The notes under the pieces: generated by a model
Databases searched by the model: none
Told to the model about the DNA's origin: nothing
The model's input: the letters and a program-made list of their open reading frames with translations, nothing else
Part shown: positions 43,487 to 53,800 of the stretch, in pieces
Position numbering within the stretch: position 1 is the first letter of the stretch
How the letters are laid out: every line of letters begins with the position of its first letter
Assembly: GCF_014127485.1 (NCBI RefSeq)
Contig: NZ_CP059903.1
Coordinates: 186,001-250,000 of the forward strand
Origin: Nocardioides dongkuii
GTDB taxonomy: Bacteria; Actinomycetota; Actinomycetes; Propionibacteriales; Nocardioidaceae
Direction: 5' to 3'
Length of the DNA: 64,000 nt
Position numbers and translations under genes: made by a program

Positions 43487-44965
43487 GTGTCCCGCTCCTC
43501 GGCGTCCGCCGGCCCCAGCCCGCTCGTCCCCGTCATCGTCCTGTGCGTCGGCGGCCTCTCCGCCGCGCTGACCCAGACGATGGTGATCCCGATCCAGGGC
43601 GAGCTGCCGCTGCTGCTCGACGCCTCGCCGTCCGGCGCCTCGTGGGTGGTCACCACGACGCTGCTCGCCGGCGCGGTCTCGATGCCGGTCGCCGGCCGGC
43701 TCGCCGACCTGCTGGGCAAGCAGCGGGTGCTCGCGGCGACGCTCGTGCTCCTCGTCCTGGGCTCCGCGGTCTGCGCGCTCGCCGACACGCTGGTGCCGAT
43801 GCTCGTCGGCCGCGGCCTGCAGGGCCTCGCGATGGGGTTCGTCCCCGTCGGGATCTCGATGATGCGCGAGATCACCCCGCCGCGCCTGACGTCCACGGCG
43901 ATCGCGGCGATGAGCGCCACCCTCGGCGTCGGCGGCGCGGTCGGGCTCCCGCTCGCGGCCTGGATCGCGGACGCCCACGACTGGCACACCCTGTTCTGGG
44001 TCTCCACGGGGATCGCGGTCCTCGTCCTGGTCGCCGTCCTCACGCTCGTCCCGCACGTCCAGGACGCGAACCCCGGCCGGATCGACGTCGTCGGCGCGGT
44101 CGGCCTCGCCGTCGGCCTGGTCGCGTTCCTCGTCGGCGTCTCGCAGGGCAGCACCTGGGGCTGGACCGACCCGGCGACCCTCGGCGCCATCGCGGGCGGG
44201 CTGGTGGTCCTGGGCGTGTGGGGCTGGTTCGAGCTGCGGACGCCCGACGCCCTGGTCGACCTCCGCACCTCCGCCCGTCGGCCGGTGCTGCTCACGAACC
44301 TCGCCGCGGTCGCGATCGGGTTCGGGATGATGGCCCAGGCGGTCGTCGTCCCGCAGCTGCTCCAGCTGCCCGAGGCGACCGGCTACGGCCTGGGCCAGTC
44401 GATCCTCGCCGCGGGTCTGTGGATGGCTCCCGGCGGCCTGGTGATGATGCTGTTCGCGCCGGTGTCCAGCCACCTCATCGGCCGCCTGGGCGCGCGCCGG
44501 ACGCTGATGATCGGCGCCGCCGTGCTCGGCGCCGGCTACCTGGTCGCGTTCGGGCTGATGGACTCCCCCTGGAAGCTGCTCATCGCCTCCTGCATCACGA
44601 CCGCCGGCGTCGGGATCGGGTACGCCGCGATGCCGACCCTCATCCTCGACTCGGTGCGGCCCGCGGAGGCGGGGGCCGCGGTCGGCCTGAACGCGCTGAT
44701 GCGCTCGGTCGGCACCACGCTCGCCGCGGCGGTGATGGCCACCGTGCTGACCAGCTCGACGGTCTCGCTGGGCGCGCTGGCGGTGCCCGACGAGCGCGCC
44801 TTCCAGCTCTGCTTCCTCGTCGGGGCCGCGGCCGCGTTCGTCGGCGTCGCCCTCGCGGCCGCCGTCCCGCGCCGGTCAGCGGCCGCCGCGGGCGTGGGTC
44901 CGGTCGAGCGCGTCGTTGAAGGCGCGGAGCTCGCGGACGACGCGGCCGGCTCCCCCCGGGCCTAG
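43487..44965 (+). CDS. MFS drug-resistance transporter, DHA2-type (14-span)
   Basis: 492 residues from GTG 43487; upstream ATGs at 43466 and 43481 and a TTG at 43451 lie inside the promoter and are less likely. About 14 spans. VAGRLADLLGKQRVL is the MFS A-type motif between spans 2 and 3, and LGVGGAVGLPLAAWIAD the motif-C region. Likely proton-driven efflux of hydrophobic drugs. The last 30 residues (GVGPVERVVEGAELADD...) overlap the 3' end of the MarR gene on the other strand over 90 bases. Confidence 0.9.
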   Translation: MSRSSASAGPSPLVPVIVLCVGGLSAALTQTMVIPIQGELPLLLDASPSGASWVVTTTLLAGAVSMPVAGRLADLLGKQRVLAATLVLLVLGSAVCALADTLVPMLVGRGLQGLAMGFVPVGISMMREITPPRLTSTAIAAMSATLGVGGAVGLPLAAWIADAHDWHTLFWVSTGIAVLVLVAVLTLVPHVQDANPGRIDVVGAVGLAVGLVAFLVGVSQGSTWGWTDPATLGAIAGGLVVLGVWGWFELRTPDALVDLRTSARRPVLLTNLAAVAIGFGMMAQAVVVPQLLQLPEATGYGLGQSILAAGLWMAPGGLVMMLFAPVSSHLIGRLGARRTLMIGAAVLGAGYLVAFGLMDSPWKLLIASCITTAGVGIGYAAMPTLILDSVRPAEAGAAVGLNALMRSVGTTLAAAVMATVLTSSTVSLGALAVPDERAFQLCFLVGAAAAFVGVALAAAVPRRSAAAAGVGPVERVVEGAELADDAAGSPRA

Positions 44966-45331
44966 CTCCGAGAGCGCCTCGACGAGCACGGCGGCACGCA
45001 GCCGGCCGTCGTGCTCGTACGCCGCCCGCCCGGCGTCCGTGGGTCGGAGCAGGCGCCCGCCGGACCCCGCCTCGTCGTACCGCTCGACGAGCCCGCGGGC
45101 GATCGCCGCGTTGACCTGGCGGGTCACCGTCGAGCGCTCGAGGTGGAGGTCGTCGGCGAGCTCGCGCAGCGTCCGTGGGCCGTGCTCGACGAGCATCCAC
45201 AGCACCCGGAAGGCCGAGACCTCCAGGAGCAAGCCCGGGTGCGCGGCCGTGCGCAGCAGGCTCAGGCGCATCAGCTCGGCGCCGAGGTCGCGCAGGACCG
45301 CGTCCTCCACGTCCACGCCCGGCCCGGCCAC
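44876..45331 (-). CDS. MarR-family transcriptional regulator
   Basis: 151 residues from a GTG at 45331, preceded by CAGACT 7 bases upstream, a possible leaderless -10; GTG codons at 45316 and 45310 are alternatives. The winged helix is clear: SAFRVLWMLVEHGPRTLRELADDLHLERSTVTRQVNAAIARGLVERYDEAGSGGRLLRPT. It likely controls the convergent MFS gene, which is unusual because they share DNA at their 3' ends rather than a promoter. Confidence 0.88.
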   Translation of the reverse strand: MAGPGVDVEDAVLRDLGAELMRLSLLRTAAHPGLLLEVSAFRVLWMLVEHGPRTLRELADDLHLERSTVTRQVNAAIARGLVERYDEAGSGGRLLRPTDAGRAAYEHDGRLRAAVLVEALSELGPGGAGRVVRELRAFNDALDRTHARGGR

Positions 45332-45357
45332 GGAGTCGAGTCTGGCACGCGGGGCGG

Positions 45358-46212
45358 TCAGCCCTGGGCCTCGGCGGGGTCGCGGTCGCCCCAGAAGACG
45401 GGGGTGACCAGGTGCTGGCCGCGGAGCCCCTTCAGCTCGACCTCCCGGGGCTCGCGGAGCACCAGGTCGTCGTGGGCGTCGAGCGCCTCGACGACGGCCT
45501 CGCTGACCAGGATCTCGCCGCCCTCGGCGTGCGCGGCCACCCGCGCCGCCTGGGCGACGTTGCGCCCGAAGATGTCGTTCTCGCGGTGCACGACGTCGCC
45601 GTGGTGGATGCCGATCCGCACGAGCACCTGCGGCTTGCCGGCCTTGAGGCCGCGGTCGAAGGCGCGCTGCACGCTGACCGCGCACCGCACCGCGCGCTCG
45701 GGGTCGGGGAAGGCGACCATGAAGCCGTCGCCCTGCGTCTTGACCACGTGGCCGCCGTGCTTCTCCACGCGGGCGCGCACCGCCCGGTCGTGCCGGGCGA
45801 GCAGGCGCACCCACTGCCGGTCCCCGAGCTGCTCGTTGAGCGCGGTCGAGCCCTCGATGTCGGAGAACAGGATCGACATCCCGCCGTCCGGCCCGGCCAG
45901 CCGGACCAGGTCGGGGCGCTCCACCTGCGCCCAGCCGGCGAGCTCGTCGATCGAGCTGCGGATCGCCCCGCCCAGGCCCTTCTCGCGCACCAGCGCCGCG
46001 GTCTCCCACACGCCCTTGACGACCTCGCGGCCGGTCGGCACCAGCCGGCGGGGCGGCCGCTCGGACGGCTCGCGGAGCGCCGCGAGCTGCTCGCGCGCCA
46101 GCTGGTGGCGGCGGCGGGCCCGGAGCCAGAGGACCCCGAGGGCGATCAGTCCGGCGCCCTCGACGGAGACCGCGACGACGAGCAGGACGATCGCGGTGGT
46201 CACGTCTCGCAT
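45358..46212 (-). CDS. Membrane-anchored class III adenylate/guanylate cyclase
   Basis: 284 residues. One N-terminal span (TTAIVLLVVAVSVEGAGLIALGVLWL), a linker, then the catalytic domain with metal Asp118 (ILFSDIEGST) and Asp162 (KTQGDGFMVAF), plus GRNVAQAARVAAHA supplying Asn and Arg for catalysis. Makes cAMP or cGMP from ATP or GTP; the substrate-selecting residues are not decided by inspection. Upstream MarR starts 26 bases after its stop on the same strand. Confidence 0.92.
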   Translation of the reverse strand: MRDVTTAIVLLVVAVSVEGAGLIALGVLWLRARRRHQLAREQLAALREPSERPPRRLVPTGREVVKGVWETAALVREKGLGGAIRSSIDELAGWAQVERPDLVRLAGPDGGMSILFSDIEGSTALNEQLGDRQWVRLLARHDRAVRARVEKHGGHVVKTQGDGFMVAFPDPERAVRCAVSVQRAFDRGLKAGKPQVLVRIGIHHGDVVHRENDIFGRNVAQAARVAAHAEGGEILVSEAVVEALDAHDDLVLREPREVELKGLRGQHLVTPVFWGDRDPAEAQG

Positions 46213-46269
46213 GCTCCCAGATGCGGCGTACCGCTAGAACCTGTTCTCGTTCGATGGTCTGATGTGCCG

Positions 46270-46764
46270 GTGACCACCTACAGCGCCGCCGAGATCGAGG
46301 AGGCGTACGCCGTCTTCCACGGGCACGTCCAGGGCTTCCAGGAGAGCGGCGACTGGCACGGGTACGCCGACCTGTTCACCGAGGACGCGACGTACGTCGA
46401 GCACGCGTTCGGGACCTTCCGCGGCCGCGAGGAGATCCGGGCCTGGTCGGTCGCGACGATGACGGCGTTCCCGGGCGGGGTGATGACCGGCTTCCCGCTG
46501 GCGTGGTCGGTGGTCGACGTGCCGACCTCGCGGCTGATCTGCGAGGTGCGCAACCTGATGCCCGACCCCGGCGACGGCTCGGTGCACGAGGAGTCGAACC
46601 TGACGATCATGACCTACGCCGGCGACGGGATGTTCTCCGGCGAGGAGGACATCTACAACCCGATGCGGTTCCTGACGATGGCGGTGCGGTGGGCCCGGGT
46701 CGCCGAGCAGCACGGCAACCTCTCCGACGAGGGCCGCGCGTACGTCGCCCGCTACGCGAAGTAG
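46270..46764 (+). CDS. SnoaL-like (NTF2 fold) protein
   Basis: 164 residues from GTG 46270; TCTGAT at 46258-46263 could be a leaderless -10. Compact cystatin-like fold: YAVFHGHVQGFQESGDWHGYADLFTEDATYVEHAFGTFRGREEI and later FSGEEDIYNPMRF. The family binds small ligands or isomerises polyketides and steroids. No operon partner; function unknown. Confidence 0.85.
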   Translation: MTTYSAAEIEEAYAVFHGHVQGFQESGDWHGYADLFTEDATYVEHAFGTFRGREEIRAWSVATMTAFPGGVMTGFPLAWSVVDVPTSRLICEVRNLMPDPGDGSVHEESNLTIMTYAGDGMFSGEEDIYNPMRFLTMAVRWARVAEQHGNLSDEGRAYVARYAK

Positions 46765-46839
46765 CCCCGGGTCACACCCGGGACCACCCCGACGACCGTC
46801 CCCGATGCCGATCTTGACGCGGTCTGGGAGGCTCGGGCC

Positions 46840-47331
46840 ATGAAGGGCGCCGCGCGCAGGGTCGTGATCGAGGTGGTGGGCTGGGTGCTCGTCGTCGCCG
46901 GCGTCGCGGCGCTGGTGCTGCCCGGCCCGGGCCTGCTGATGATCTTCGGCGGCGTGGCCGTGCTGTCCCAGCAGTACGAGTGGGCCGAGAAGCGCCTCGA
47001 CCCGATCAAGTACCGCGCCCTCAAGGGCGCCGCCGAGAGCGTGGCGACCTGGCTGCGGATCGGGTTCTCCTCCGCGGTCGCGCTGGGGCTGCTGGCCTGC
47101 GGCGTGGTCTGGATCCGGCGCCCGGACGCGCCGTCCTGGTGGGCGTTCGCGGACGCCTGGTGGCTGCCCGGCGGCATCGCCACCGGCATCACCCAGATCG
47201 CCTCGGGGATCCTCGCCCTCGGCCTGCTGGCGTGGAGCTACCGGCGCTTCCACGGCAACCCCGCGGCGGTCCGGGAGCTCGAGCAGGACATCGACGAGGC
47301 CGACGAGGAGTTCCGCGACCTGCGCTCGTAG
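46840..47331 (+). CDS. PGPGW family transmembrane protein
   Basis: 163 residues. Two or three spans, with the family signature at LVLPGPGLLMIFGGVAVLS (PGPG) and a later GIATGITQIASGILALGLLAW. An acidic C-terminal tail follows. Small inner-membrane protein of unknown function, widespread in actinobacteria. Ends before the composite hairpin at 47381. Confidence 0.85.
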   Translation: MKGAARRVVIEVVGWVLVVAGVAALVLPGPGLLMIFGGVAVLSQQYEWAEKRLDPIKYRALKGAAESVATWLRIGFSSAVALGLLACGVVWIRRPDAPSWWAFADAWWLPGGIATGITQIASGILALGLLAWSYRRFHGNPAAVRELEQDIDEADEEFRDLRS

Positions 47332-47380
47332 CCGGGCCTGGTTGCCGACGGCTGCTGGGCGGCGTACTGGACCGACGAAC

Positions 47381-47442
47381 CTTCCTCTTGACCGACGAAG
47401 CTCCGTCGGTCAAGAGGAAGATTCACCGGTCGACCGGTGAAT
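47381..47442. terminator. Composite hairpin and palindrome upstream of recC
   Basis: Perfect 17-base arms at 47381-47397 and 47404-47420 (left arm CTTCCTCTTGACCGACG) with a 6-base loop, followed at once by a perfect palindrome at 47421-47442 (half ATTCACCGGTC). Likely terminates the PGPGW gene and separates it from recC. Same two-part design as 56658-56722. Confidence 0.75.
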
Positions 47443-47500
47443 CGTCGCCACCCCGCACACCCCCCGCGGCCTGTCGGAGGGTCGTGCGATGCTGCCGCCC

Positions 47501-50500
47501 GTGAGCCTCCACCTGCACCGCGCCGCGCGCACCGACGCGCTGGCCGACGGGCTCGGTGACCTGCTCGCGCAGCCGCTTGCCGACCCGTTCGCCGAGGAGG
47601 TCGTGGTGGTGCCCGCGAAGGGCGTCGAGCGGTGGCTCAGCCAGCGGCTCTCGCACCGGCTCGGCGTCGGTCCGCGCGGCGGCGACGGGGTGTGCGCGGG
47701 CGTCGGCTTCCGCACCCCCTGGTCGCTGGTCGCCGAGGTGCTCGGCACCGGCGACGACGACCCGTGGTCGCCGGAGGCGACGGTCTGGCCGCTGATCGCG
47801 GTGATCGACGAGAGCCTCGACGAGGCCTGGGCCGCGCCGCTCGCGCGCCACCTCGGGCAGGGCCTCGACGGCGAGGAGGCCGACCTCCGCCGGGGGCGCC
47901 GGTTCGCGGTCGCGCGCCGGCTCGCAGGCCTCTTCGCGTCGTACGCCGTGCAGCGGCCGGCGCTGGTGGCCGACTGGTACGCCGGCCGCGGCACCGACGG
48001 CTGCGGTCGCGACCTCCCCGACGACCTGGCCTGGCAGCCCGAGCTCTGGCGCCGGCTGGCCGAGCTCGTCGACGCGCCCCCGCCGCACGTGCGGCACGCC
48101 GAGGCGGTCGCCCGGCTGCGCGACGACCCGGCGTCGGTCGACCTGCCGCCGCGGCTGTCCCTCTTCGGCCACACCCGCCTCCCGGTCACCGAGGTCGCCC
48201 TGCTCGAGGCGATCGGCGCCCACCGCGACGTCCACCTGTGGCTGCCGCACCCCTCGCCGGCCCTGTGGGACGCGCTCGCCGCCCCCACCGCGACCGGCCC
48301 GGTCGCCCGCCGCGAGGACGCCGCCCACCGCGAGGTCGGCCACCCGCTCCTCTCCACGCTGGGCCGCGACGTGCGCGAGCTGCAGCGCACGCTCACCACG
48401 GCCGAGATCGTTGACGCGCCCGCCCCCGCCGCGCCCGAGCCGCCGGCGACGCTGCTCGGCTGGCTGCAGCGCGACCTGCGCGCCAACGCGGTCGGCGACG
48501 CCGCGAGCCGTCCGCTGCGCGCCGACGACCGCAGCGTGCAGGTGCACGCCTGCCACGGCGCTGCCCGGCAGGTCGACGTGCTGCGCGAGGTGCTCCTCGG
48601 GCTGCTCGCCGACGACCCGACCCTCGAGCCGCGCGACGTGCTGGTGATGTGCCCCGACATCGAGGCGTTCGCGCCGCTCGTCTCCGCTGGCTTCGGGCTC
48701 GGCGACGTGGTGGGGGAGCACGGCCACCCCGCCCACCGGCTGCGGGTCCGGCTCGCCGACCGGTCGCTCACCCGCACCAACCCGCTGCTCGCCGTCGCGT
48801 CCCGGCTGCTCGACCTCGCGGGCGGGCGGGCCGGCGCGGGCGACGTCCTCGACCTCGCGCACGCCGAGCCGGTGCGGCACCGGTTCGGGTTCCGCGACGA
48901 CGACCTGCGCCAGCTCACCGAGTGGGTGCGCACCGCCGGGGTCCGCTGGGCCTTCGACGCCGAGCACCGCGACGAGTTCGGGCTCTCGGCGTACGTCGCC
49001 AACACCTGGCAGTTCGGCCTCGACCGGCTGCTCGCGGGGGTCGCGATGTCCGAGGACACCGGCACCTGGCTGGACCGCACCCTCCCGCTCGACGACGTCG
49101 GCAGCGGGCAGGCCGAGCTCGCGGGCCGGCTCGCCGAGTACGTCGACCGGCTCCGCGACGTCACCGACCGGCTGGTCGGCACCCACCCGCTCGGGCACTG
49201 GCTCGGCGTGCTCGAGGAGGGCGTCGCCGCGCTCACGTCGGTGCCGGCGAGCGAGGGCTGGCAGGCCGGGCAGGTGCAGCGCGAGCTCGGCCGGGTGCGC
49301 GAGGCCGCCGCCGGGCGCGACACCGACCTGCGGCTCCCCGACGTACGCGCCCTGCTGAGCGACCGGCTCGCCGGCCGCCCGACCCGGGCCAACTTCCGCA
49401 CCGGCACGCTCACCGTCTGCACGATGGTGCCGATGCGCTCGGTCCCGCACCGCGTCGTGTGCCTGCTCGGCCTCGACGACGGGCTGTTCCCGCGGGTGGG
49501 CGCGGTCGACGGCGACGACGTCCTGGCCCGCGACCCGGTCACCGGCGAGCGCGACCCCCGCAGCGAGGACCGCCAGCTCTTCCTCGACGCCATCCTCGCG
49601 GCCACCGAGACGCTGGTCGTGACCTACACCGGCGCCAACGAGTACTCCGGCCAGCCGCGCCCGCCCGCCGTCCCGCTCGGCGAGCTGCTCGACACCCTCG
49701 ACGTCACCGCCGCTGCCCCCGAGGGCCGGGTCTCCGACGCCGTCACCGTCCGGCACCCGCTCCAGCCCTTCGACGCCCGCAACGTCACGCCCGGCGCGCT
49801 GGTCCCCGGCCGACCGTTCGCGTTCGACGAGTCCGGGCTGGCCGCGGCCCGCGCGGCGTCGCGGCCCCGCCACCCCGTGCCGCCGTTCCTCGACGGCCCG
49901 CTGCCGCCCGCCCCGCCCGACGACGTCTCGGTCGACGACCTGATCGACTTCTTCACCAAGCGGGGCGGGGCCGTGCAGGGCTTCCTGTCCAAGCAGCGGC
50001 TCGACGTCGCGCTGCCGCGGGAGGAGGAGCCGATCGACGACGGCCTGCCGGTCGAGATCGACAACCTCACCCAGTGGTCGGTCGGCGACCGGGTGCTGCG
50101 CGACCTGCTCGGCGGCCTCGACCCCGAGCAGGCCCGCCAGCAGGAGTGGCGGCGCGGCGTGCTGCCCCCGGGGTTCCTGGGCTGGCGGATCCTCGGCGAC
50201 GTCCTCACGAAGTCACAGCCGCTGGCCGACGCCGCCCGCGCGCTCCGCACCCGCCCCCCGCGGGCCGTCGAGGTCGACGTCGACCTCGGCGACGGGCGCC
50301 GGCTCCGCGGCACCGTCCCGGAGGTGTACGGCGACCGCCTGGTGCCGGTCACGTTCTCGCGGCTCGGCGCGACCCACCGGCTCCAGTCCTGGATCCGGCT
50401 GCTGGCGCTGGCCGCCACCGACGACGACCGCGCCTGGACCGCCCACACCCTGGGCCGGCCCACCAACAGCCGCTCGCGCGACGCCGTCGGCACCTCGCTC

Positions 50501-50866
50501 CTCGGCCCGCTCGACCACACCGCGCTCGCGGTGCTGCGCGACCTCGTCGACCTGCGCGACCGGGGCCGGTGCGAGCCGCTGCCGCTGCCGCTCAAGGCGT
50601 CCCTCGCCTACGCCCGCCAGCGCCGCGCCCGCGCCACCCAGGACGAGGCGCTGGTGAAGGCCGGCTGGGACTGGGCCGACGGACGGTTCCCCGGCGAGTG
50701 CTCCGAGGCCGCGCACGTGCGGGTCTGGGGGCCGCGCTCGCCGCTGCCCGGGCTCGACGTACCCCCGCGCGACGGGGAGGGCTTCGACGGCGAGACCACC
50801 CGGTTCGGGGCGCTGGCCCTGCGGCTGTGGAGCCCGCTGCTGGTCGCCGAGCAGGGGAGCTGGTGA
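47501..50866 (+). CDS. recC: RecBCD complex subunit RecC
   Basis: 1121 residues from GTG 47501; ATG 47489 is in frame but overlaps a possible -10 GATGCT. N-terminal helicase-like fold without Walker motifs (VVVVPAKGVERWLSQRLSHRLG), central Exonuc_V_gamma region (DAILAATETLVVTYTGANE). Length near E. coli RecC (1122). With RecB and RecD it forms a helicase/nuclease that resects broken ends for recombination and degrades foreign linear DNA. Its stop is one base before the recB start. Confidence 0.93.
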   Translation: MSLHLHRAARTDALADGLGDLLAQPLADPFAEEVVVVPAKGVERWLSQRLSHRLGVGPRGGDGVCAGVGFRTPWSLVAEVLGTGDDDPWSPEATVWPLIAVIDESLDEAWAAPLARHLGQGLDGEEADLRRGRRFAVARRLAGLFASYAVQRPALVADWYAGRGTDGCGRDLPDDLAWQPELWRRLAELVDAPPPHVRHAEAVARLRDDPASVDLPPRLSLFGHTRLPVTEVALLEAIGAHRDVHLWLPHPSPALWDALAAPTATGPVARREDAAHREVGHPLLSTLGRDVRELQRTLTTAEIVDAPAPAAPEPPATLLGWLQRDLRANAVGDAASRPLRADDRSVQVHACHGAARQVDVLREVLLGLLADDPTLEPRDVLVMCPDIEAFAPLVSAGFGLGDVVGEHGHPAHRLRVRLADRSLTRTNPLLAVASRLLDLAGGRAGAGDVLDLAHAEPVRHRFGFRDDDLRQLTEWVRTAGVRWAFDAEHRDEFGLSAYVANTWQFGLDRLLAGVAMSEDTGTWLDRTLPLDDVGSGQAELAGRLAEYVDRLRDVTDRLVGTHPLGHWLGVLEEGVAALTSVPASEGWQAGQVQRELGRVREAAAGRDTDLRLPDVRALLSDRLAGRPTRANFRTGTLTVCTMVPMRSVPHRVVCLLGLDDGLFPRVGAVDGDDVLARDPVTGERDPRSEDRQLFLDAILAATETLVVTYTGANEYSGQPRPPAVPLGELLDTLDVTAAAPEGRVSDAVTVRHPLQPFDARNVTPGALVPGRPFAFDESGLAAARAASRPRHPVPPFLDGPLPPAPPDDVSVDDLIDFFTKRGGAVQGFLSKQRLDVALPREEEPIDDGLPVEIDNLTQWSVGDRVLRDLLGGLDPEQARQQEWRRGVLPPGFLGWRILGDVLTKSQPLADAARALRTRPPRAVEVDVDLGDGRRLRGTVPEVYGDRLVPVTFSRLGATHRLQSWIRLLALAATDDDRAWTAHTLGRPTNSRSRDAVGTSLLGPLDHTALAVLRDLVDLRDRGRCEPLPLPLKASLAYARQRRARATQDEALVKAGWDWADGRFPGECSEAAHVRVWGPRSPLPGLDVPPRDGEGFDGETTRFGALALRLWSPLLVAEQGSW

Positions 50867-50867
50867 C

Positions 50868-53800
50868 GTGACCGAGATGGAGCCCTTCGACGTGTGCGGG
50901 CCGCTGCCCGGCGTCGGCACCACCCTGCTCGAGGCGAGCGCCGGCACCGGCAAGACCTTCACGGTCGGCGCGCTGGTCACCCGGTACGTCGCCGAGGGGC
51001 GGGCCCGGCTCGACGAGATGCTGGTCATCACCTTCGGGCGGGCGGCGAGCCAGGAGCTGCGCGAGCGGGTGCGCGAGCAGCTCGTCGAGGCCGAGCGCGC
51101 GCTGGGCGACCCCGCGTCCGCCGACCGCGGCAACGGGGTCGTCGACGTCCTGCTGCGGGCCGAGGAGCCCGAGCGCGCCGAGATGCGCCGCCGGCTGCGC
51201 GATGCGCTCGCGTCGTTCGACGCGGCGACGATCGCCACCACCCACCAGTTCTGCCAGCTGGTGCTGCGCTCGCTCGGCGTCGCCGGCGACACCGACGCCG
51301 GCGCCGCGCTGGTCGAGAACCTCGACGACCTCGTGGTCGAGGTCGTCGACGACCTCTACCTCCAGCGGTTCGGGCACCTCCGCGACCGGCCGCCGTTCGA
51401 CCGGGCCTGCGCGCTGTCGCTGGGGCGCGACGCGGTCGGCGACCCGCAGGCCGTGCTGTCCGAGGCCGCCGACCCGCAGAGCCTGGGCGGGGCGCGGGTG
51501 GCCTTCGCCCGGGCGGTGCGCGAGGAGGTCGACCGCCGCAAGCGGCGGCTCGGCATCCTCAGCTACGACGACCTGCTGAGCCGGCTCGCCACCGCGCTGG
51601 AGGACCCGCTCGCGCCCGCCCGCGAGCGGATGCGCGACCGGTGGCGGATCGTGCTCGTCGACGAGTTCCAGGACACCGACCCCGTGCAGTGGCAGGTGCT
51701 CGACCGAGCCTTCTCCGGCCACGCGACGATGGTGCTGATCGGCGACCCCAAGCAGGCGATCTACGCCTTCCGCGGCGGCGACGTGATCACCTACCTCGAC
51801 GCCGCCCGCACCGCGACCACGCAGGCGACGCTCGGCACCAACTGGCGCAGCGACGCCGACCTGGTCGACCGGCTCCAGGTGGTGCTGCGCGGCGCGGCGC
51901 TGGGGCACCCCGACATCCGGGTCCGCGAGGTCGCCGCGCACCACCCCGGCACCCGCCTGGCCGGCGCCCCGCACCCCTCGCCGTTCCGGGTACGCCGGGT
52001 GCCGCGCGACGGGTTCCGGCTCAAGCGCGGCCTGGTCGGCGCGCCCGAGGCGCGTGCCTTCATCGCCCGCGACTGCGCCGCCGACATCGCCGAGCTGCTC
52101 GCCTCCGGGGCCACCTGGGACGGCGAGCCGGTGCGCGCCCGGCACGTCGCCGTCCTCGTGGGCGCCCGCGACCACGGCCTGATGGTGCAGCGCGAGCTGC
52201 ACGCCCGCGGCGTCCCCGCTGTCCTCGCCGGCGGCGGCCACGTCTTCGCCACCCCGGCCGCCGACGAGTGGCTCGCGCTGCTCCAGGCGCTCGACCAGCC
52301 GCACCGGTCCGCCCTGGTCCGCGGCGCCGCCCTCACCAGCTTCCTCGGCCACACCACCGAGCAGCTCGACCGGGAGGGCGAGGCGCTCACCGGGCGGGTC
52401 GCCGACACGCTCCGCGGCTGGGCGCTGCTGCTCCGCGGCCGGGGCGTCGCGGCGCTCTTCGAGGCGGCCGAGGAGCGCGGGCTGAGCGCGCGCGTGCTCG
52501 GCGTCGCCGACGGCGAGCGGCTGCTCACCGACCTGCGGCACCTGACCCAGCTGCTGCACGAGACCGCGGTGCGCGACCAGCTCGGGCTGACCGCGCTGCT
52601 GGCCTGGTTCCGCGAGGAGCAGCGCCGCACGGCCGCCACCGAGCGGCCGCGGCGCCTCGACTCCGACGCGGCGGCCGTGCAGATCGTCACCGTGCACGGC
52701 AGCAAGGGGCTGCAGTACCCCGTCACCTACCTGCCCTTCGCCTACCAGTCCTTCGAGTTCCCCACCGAGGTCGCGCGCTTCCACGACGACGAGGGCCGCC
52801 GCACCCTCGACGTCAGCGGCTCCGGGCCGGGCTGGGACGACCACCTCGCGCGGCACCGCGCCGAGGAGGGCGGCGAGGAGCTCCGCGACCTCTACGTCGC
52901 GCTCACCCGCGCCCAGTCGCAGGTCGTCGCGTGGTGGGCGCCGACCGCCAACACCCGCATCGGCGGGCTGCACCGGCTGCTGCTCGGGCGCCAGCCCGGC
53001 ACCACCGAGGTCCCCGACAGCCAGGAGGTGCGCGACGACGAGTACGCCGCGCGCGTCCTCGGCCTGCTCGAGCAGCTCGGCGGCCCGACGGGCGAGGTCG
53101 CCGAGGTCGCCGACGCGATCCCGCCGGCCGACGGCGCCGGGGTCGGCCCGCTCGCCGTCCGCACCTTCGACCGACGGGTCGACGCCGACTGGCGGCGCAC
53201 GTCGTACTCCGGGCTGATCCGGGTCGAGGAGACCGGCGCCGACCCGATCGCCTCGGGGGTGTCCAGCGAGCCCGAGGTCGGCGCGCTGGAGGACGAGCCG
53301 CCGGCGGCCGAGCCGCTCGTCGACGCGGCGGCGCCCCCGGCCGACAGCCCGTCCGTCCCGTCCCCGATGGCCGACCTGCCGGCCGGGGCGACGTTCGGCA
53401 GCCTGGTGCACGCCGTCCTCGAGCACGCCGACCCGGACTCGCCCGACCTGCGCGAGGCGCTGCGCGGCCACGCCGCCGAGCAGCTGCGCTGGTGGCCGGT
53501 CGACGTCGCCCCCGACGTGCTCGCCGACGCGCTGCTCCCGCTGCACGAGACCCCGCTCGGGCCGCTCGCCCCCGGGGTCACGCTGGCCGACGTACCCCTG
53601 CGCGACCGGCTCCGCGAGCTCGACTTCGAGCTGCCGCTGGCCGGCGGCGACGTCCGCGGCCCCGGGCCCGAGGTGCTGCTCCGCGACCTCGCGCCCCTGC
53701 TGCGCCGCCACCTGCCCGCCGACGACGCGCTCGCGCCGTACGCCGACCGGCTGGAGCGGCCCCCGCTGGGCGACCAGCCGCTCCGGGGCTACCTGTCGGG

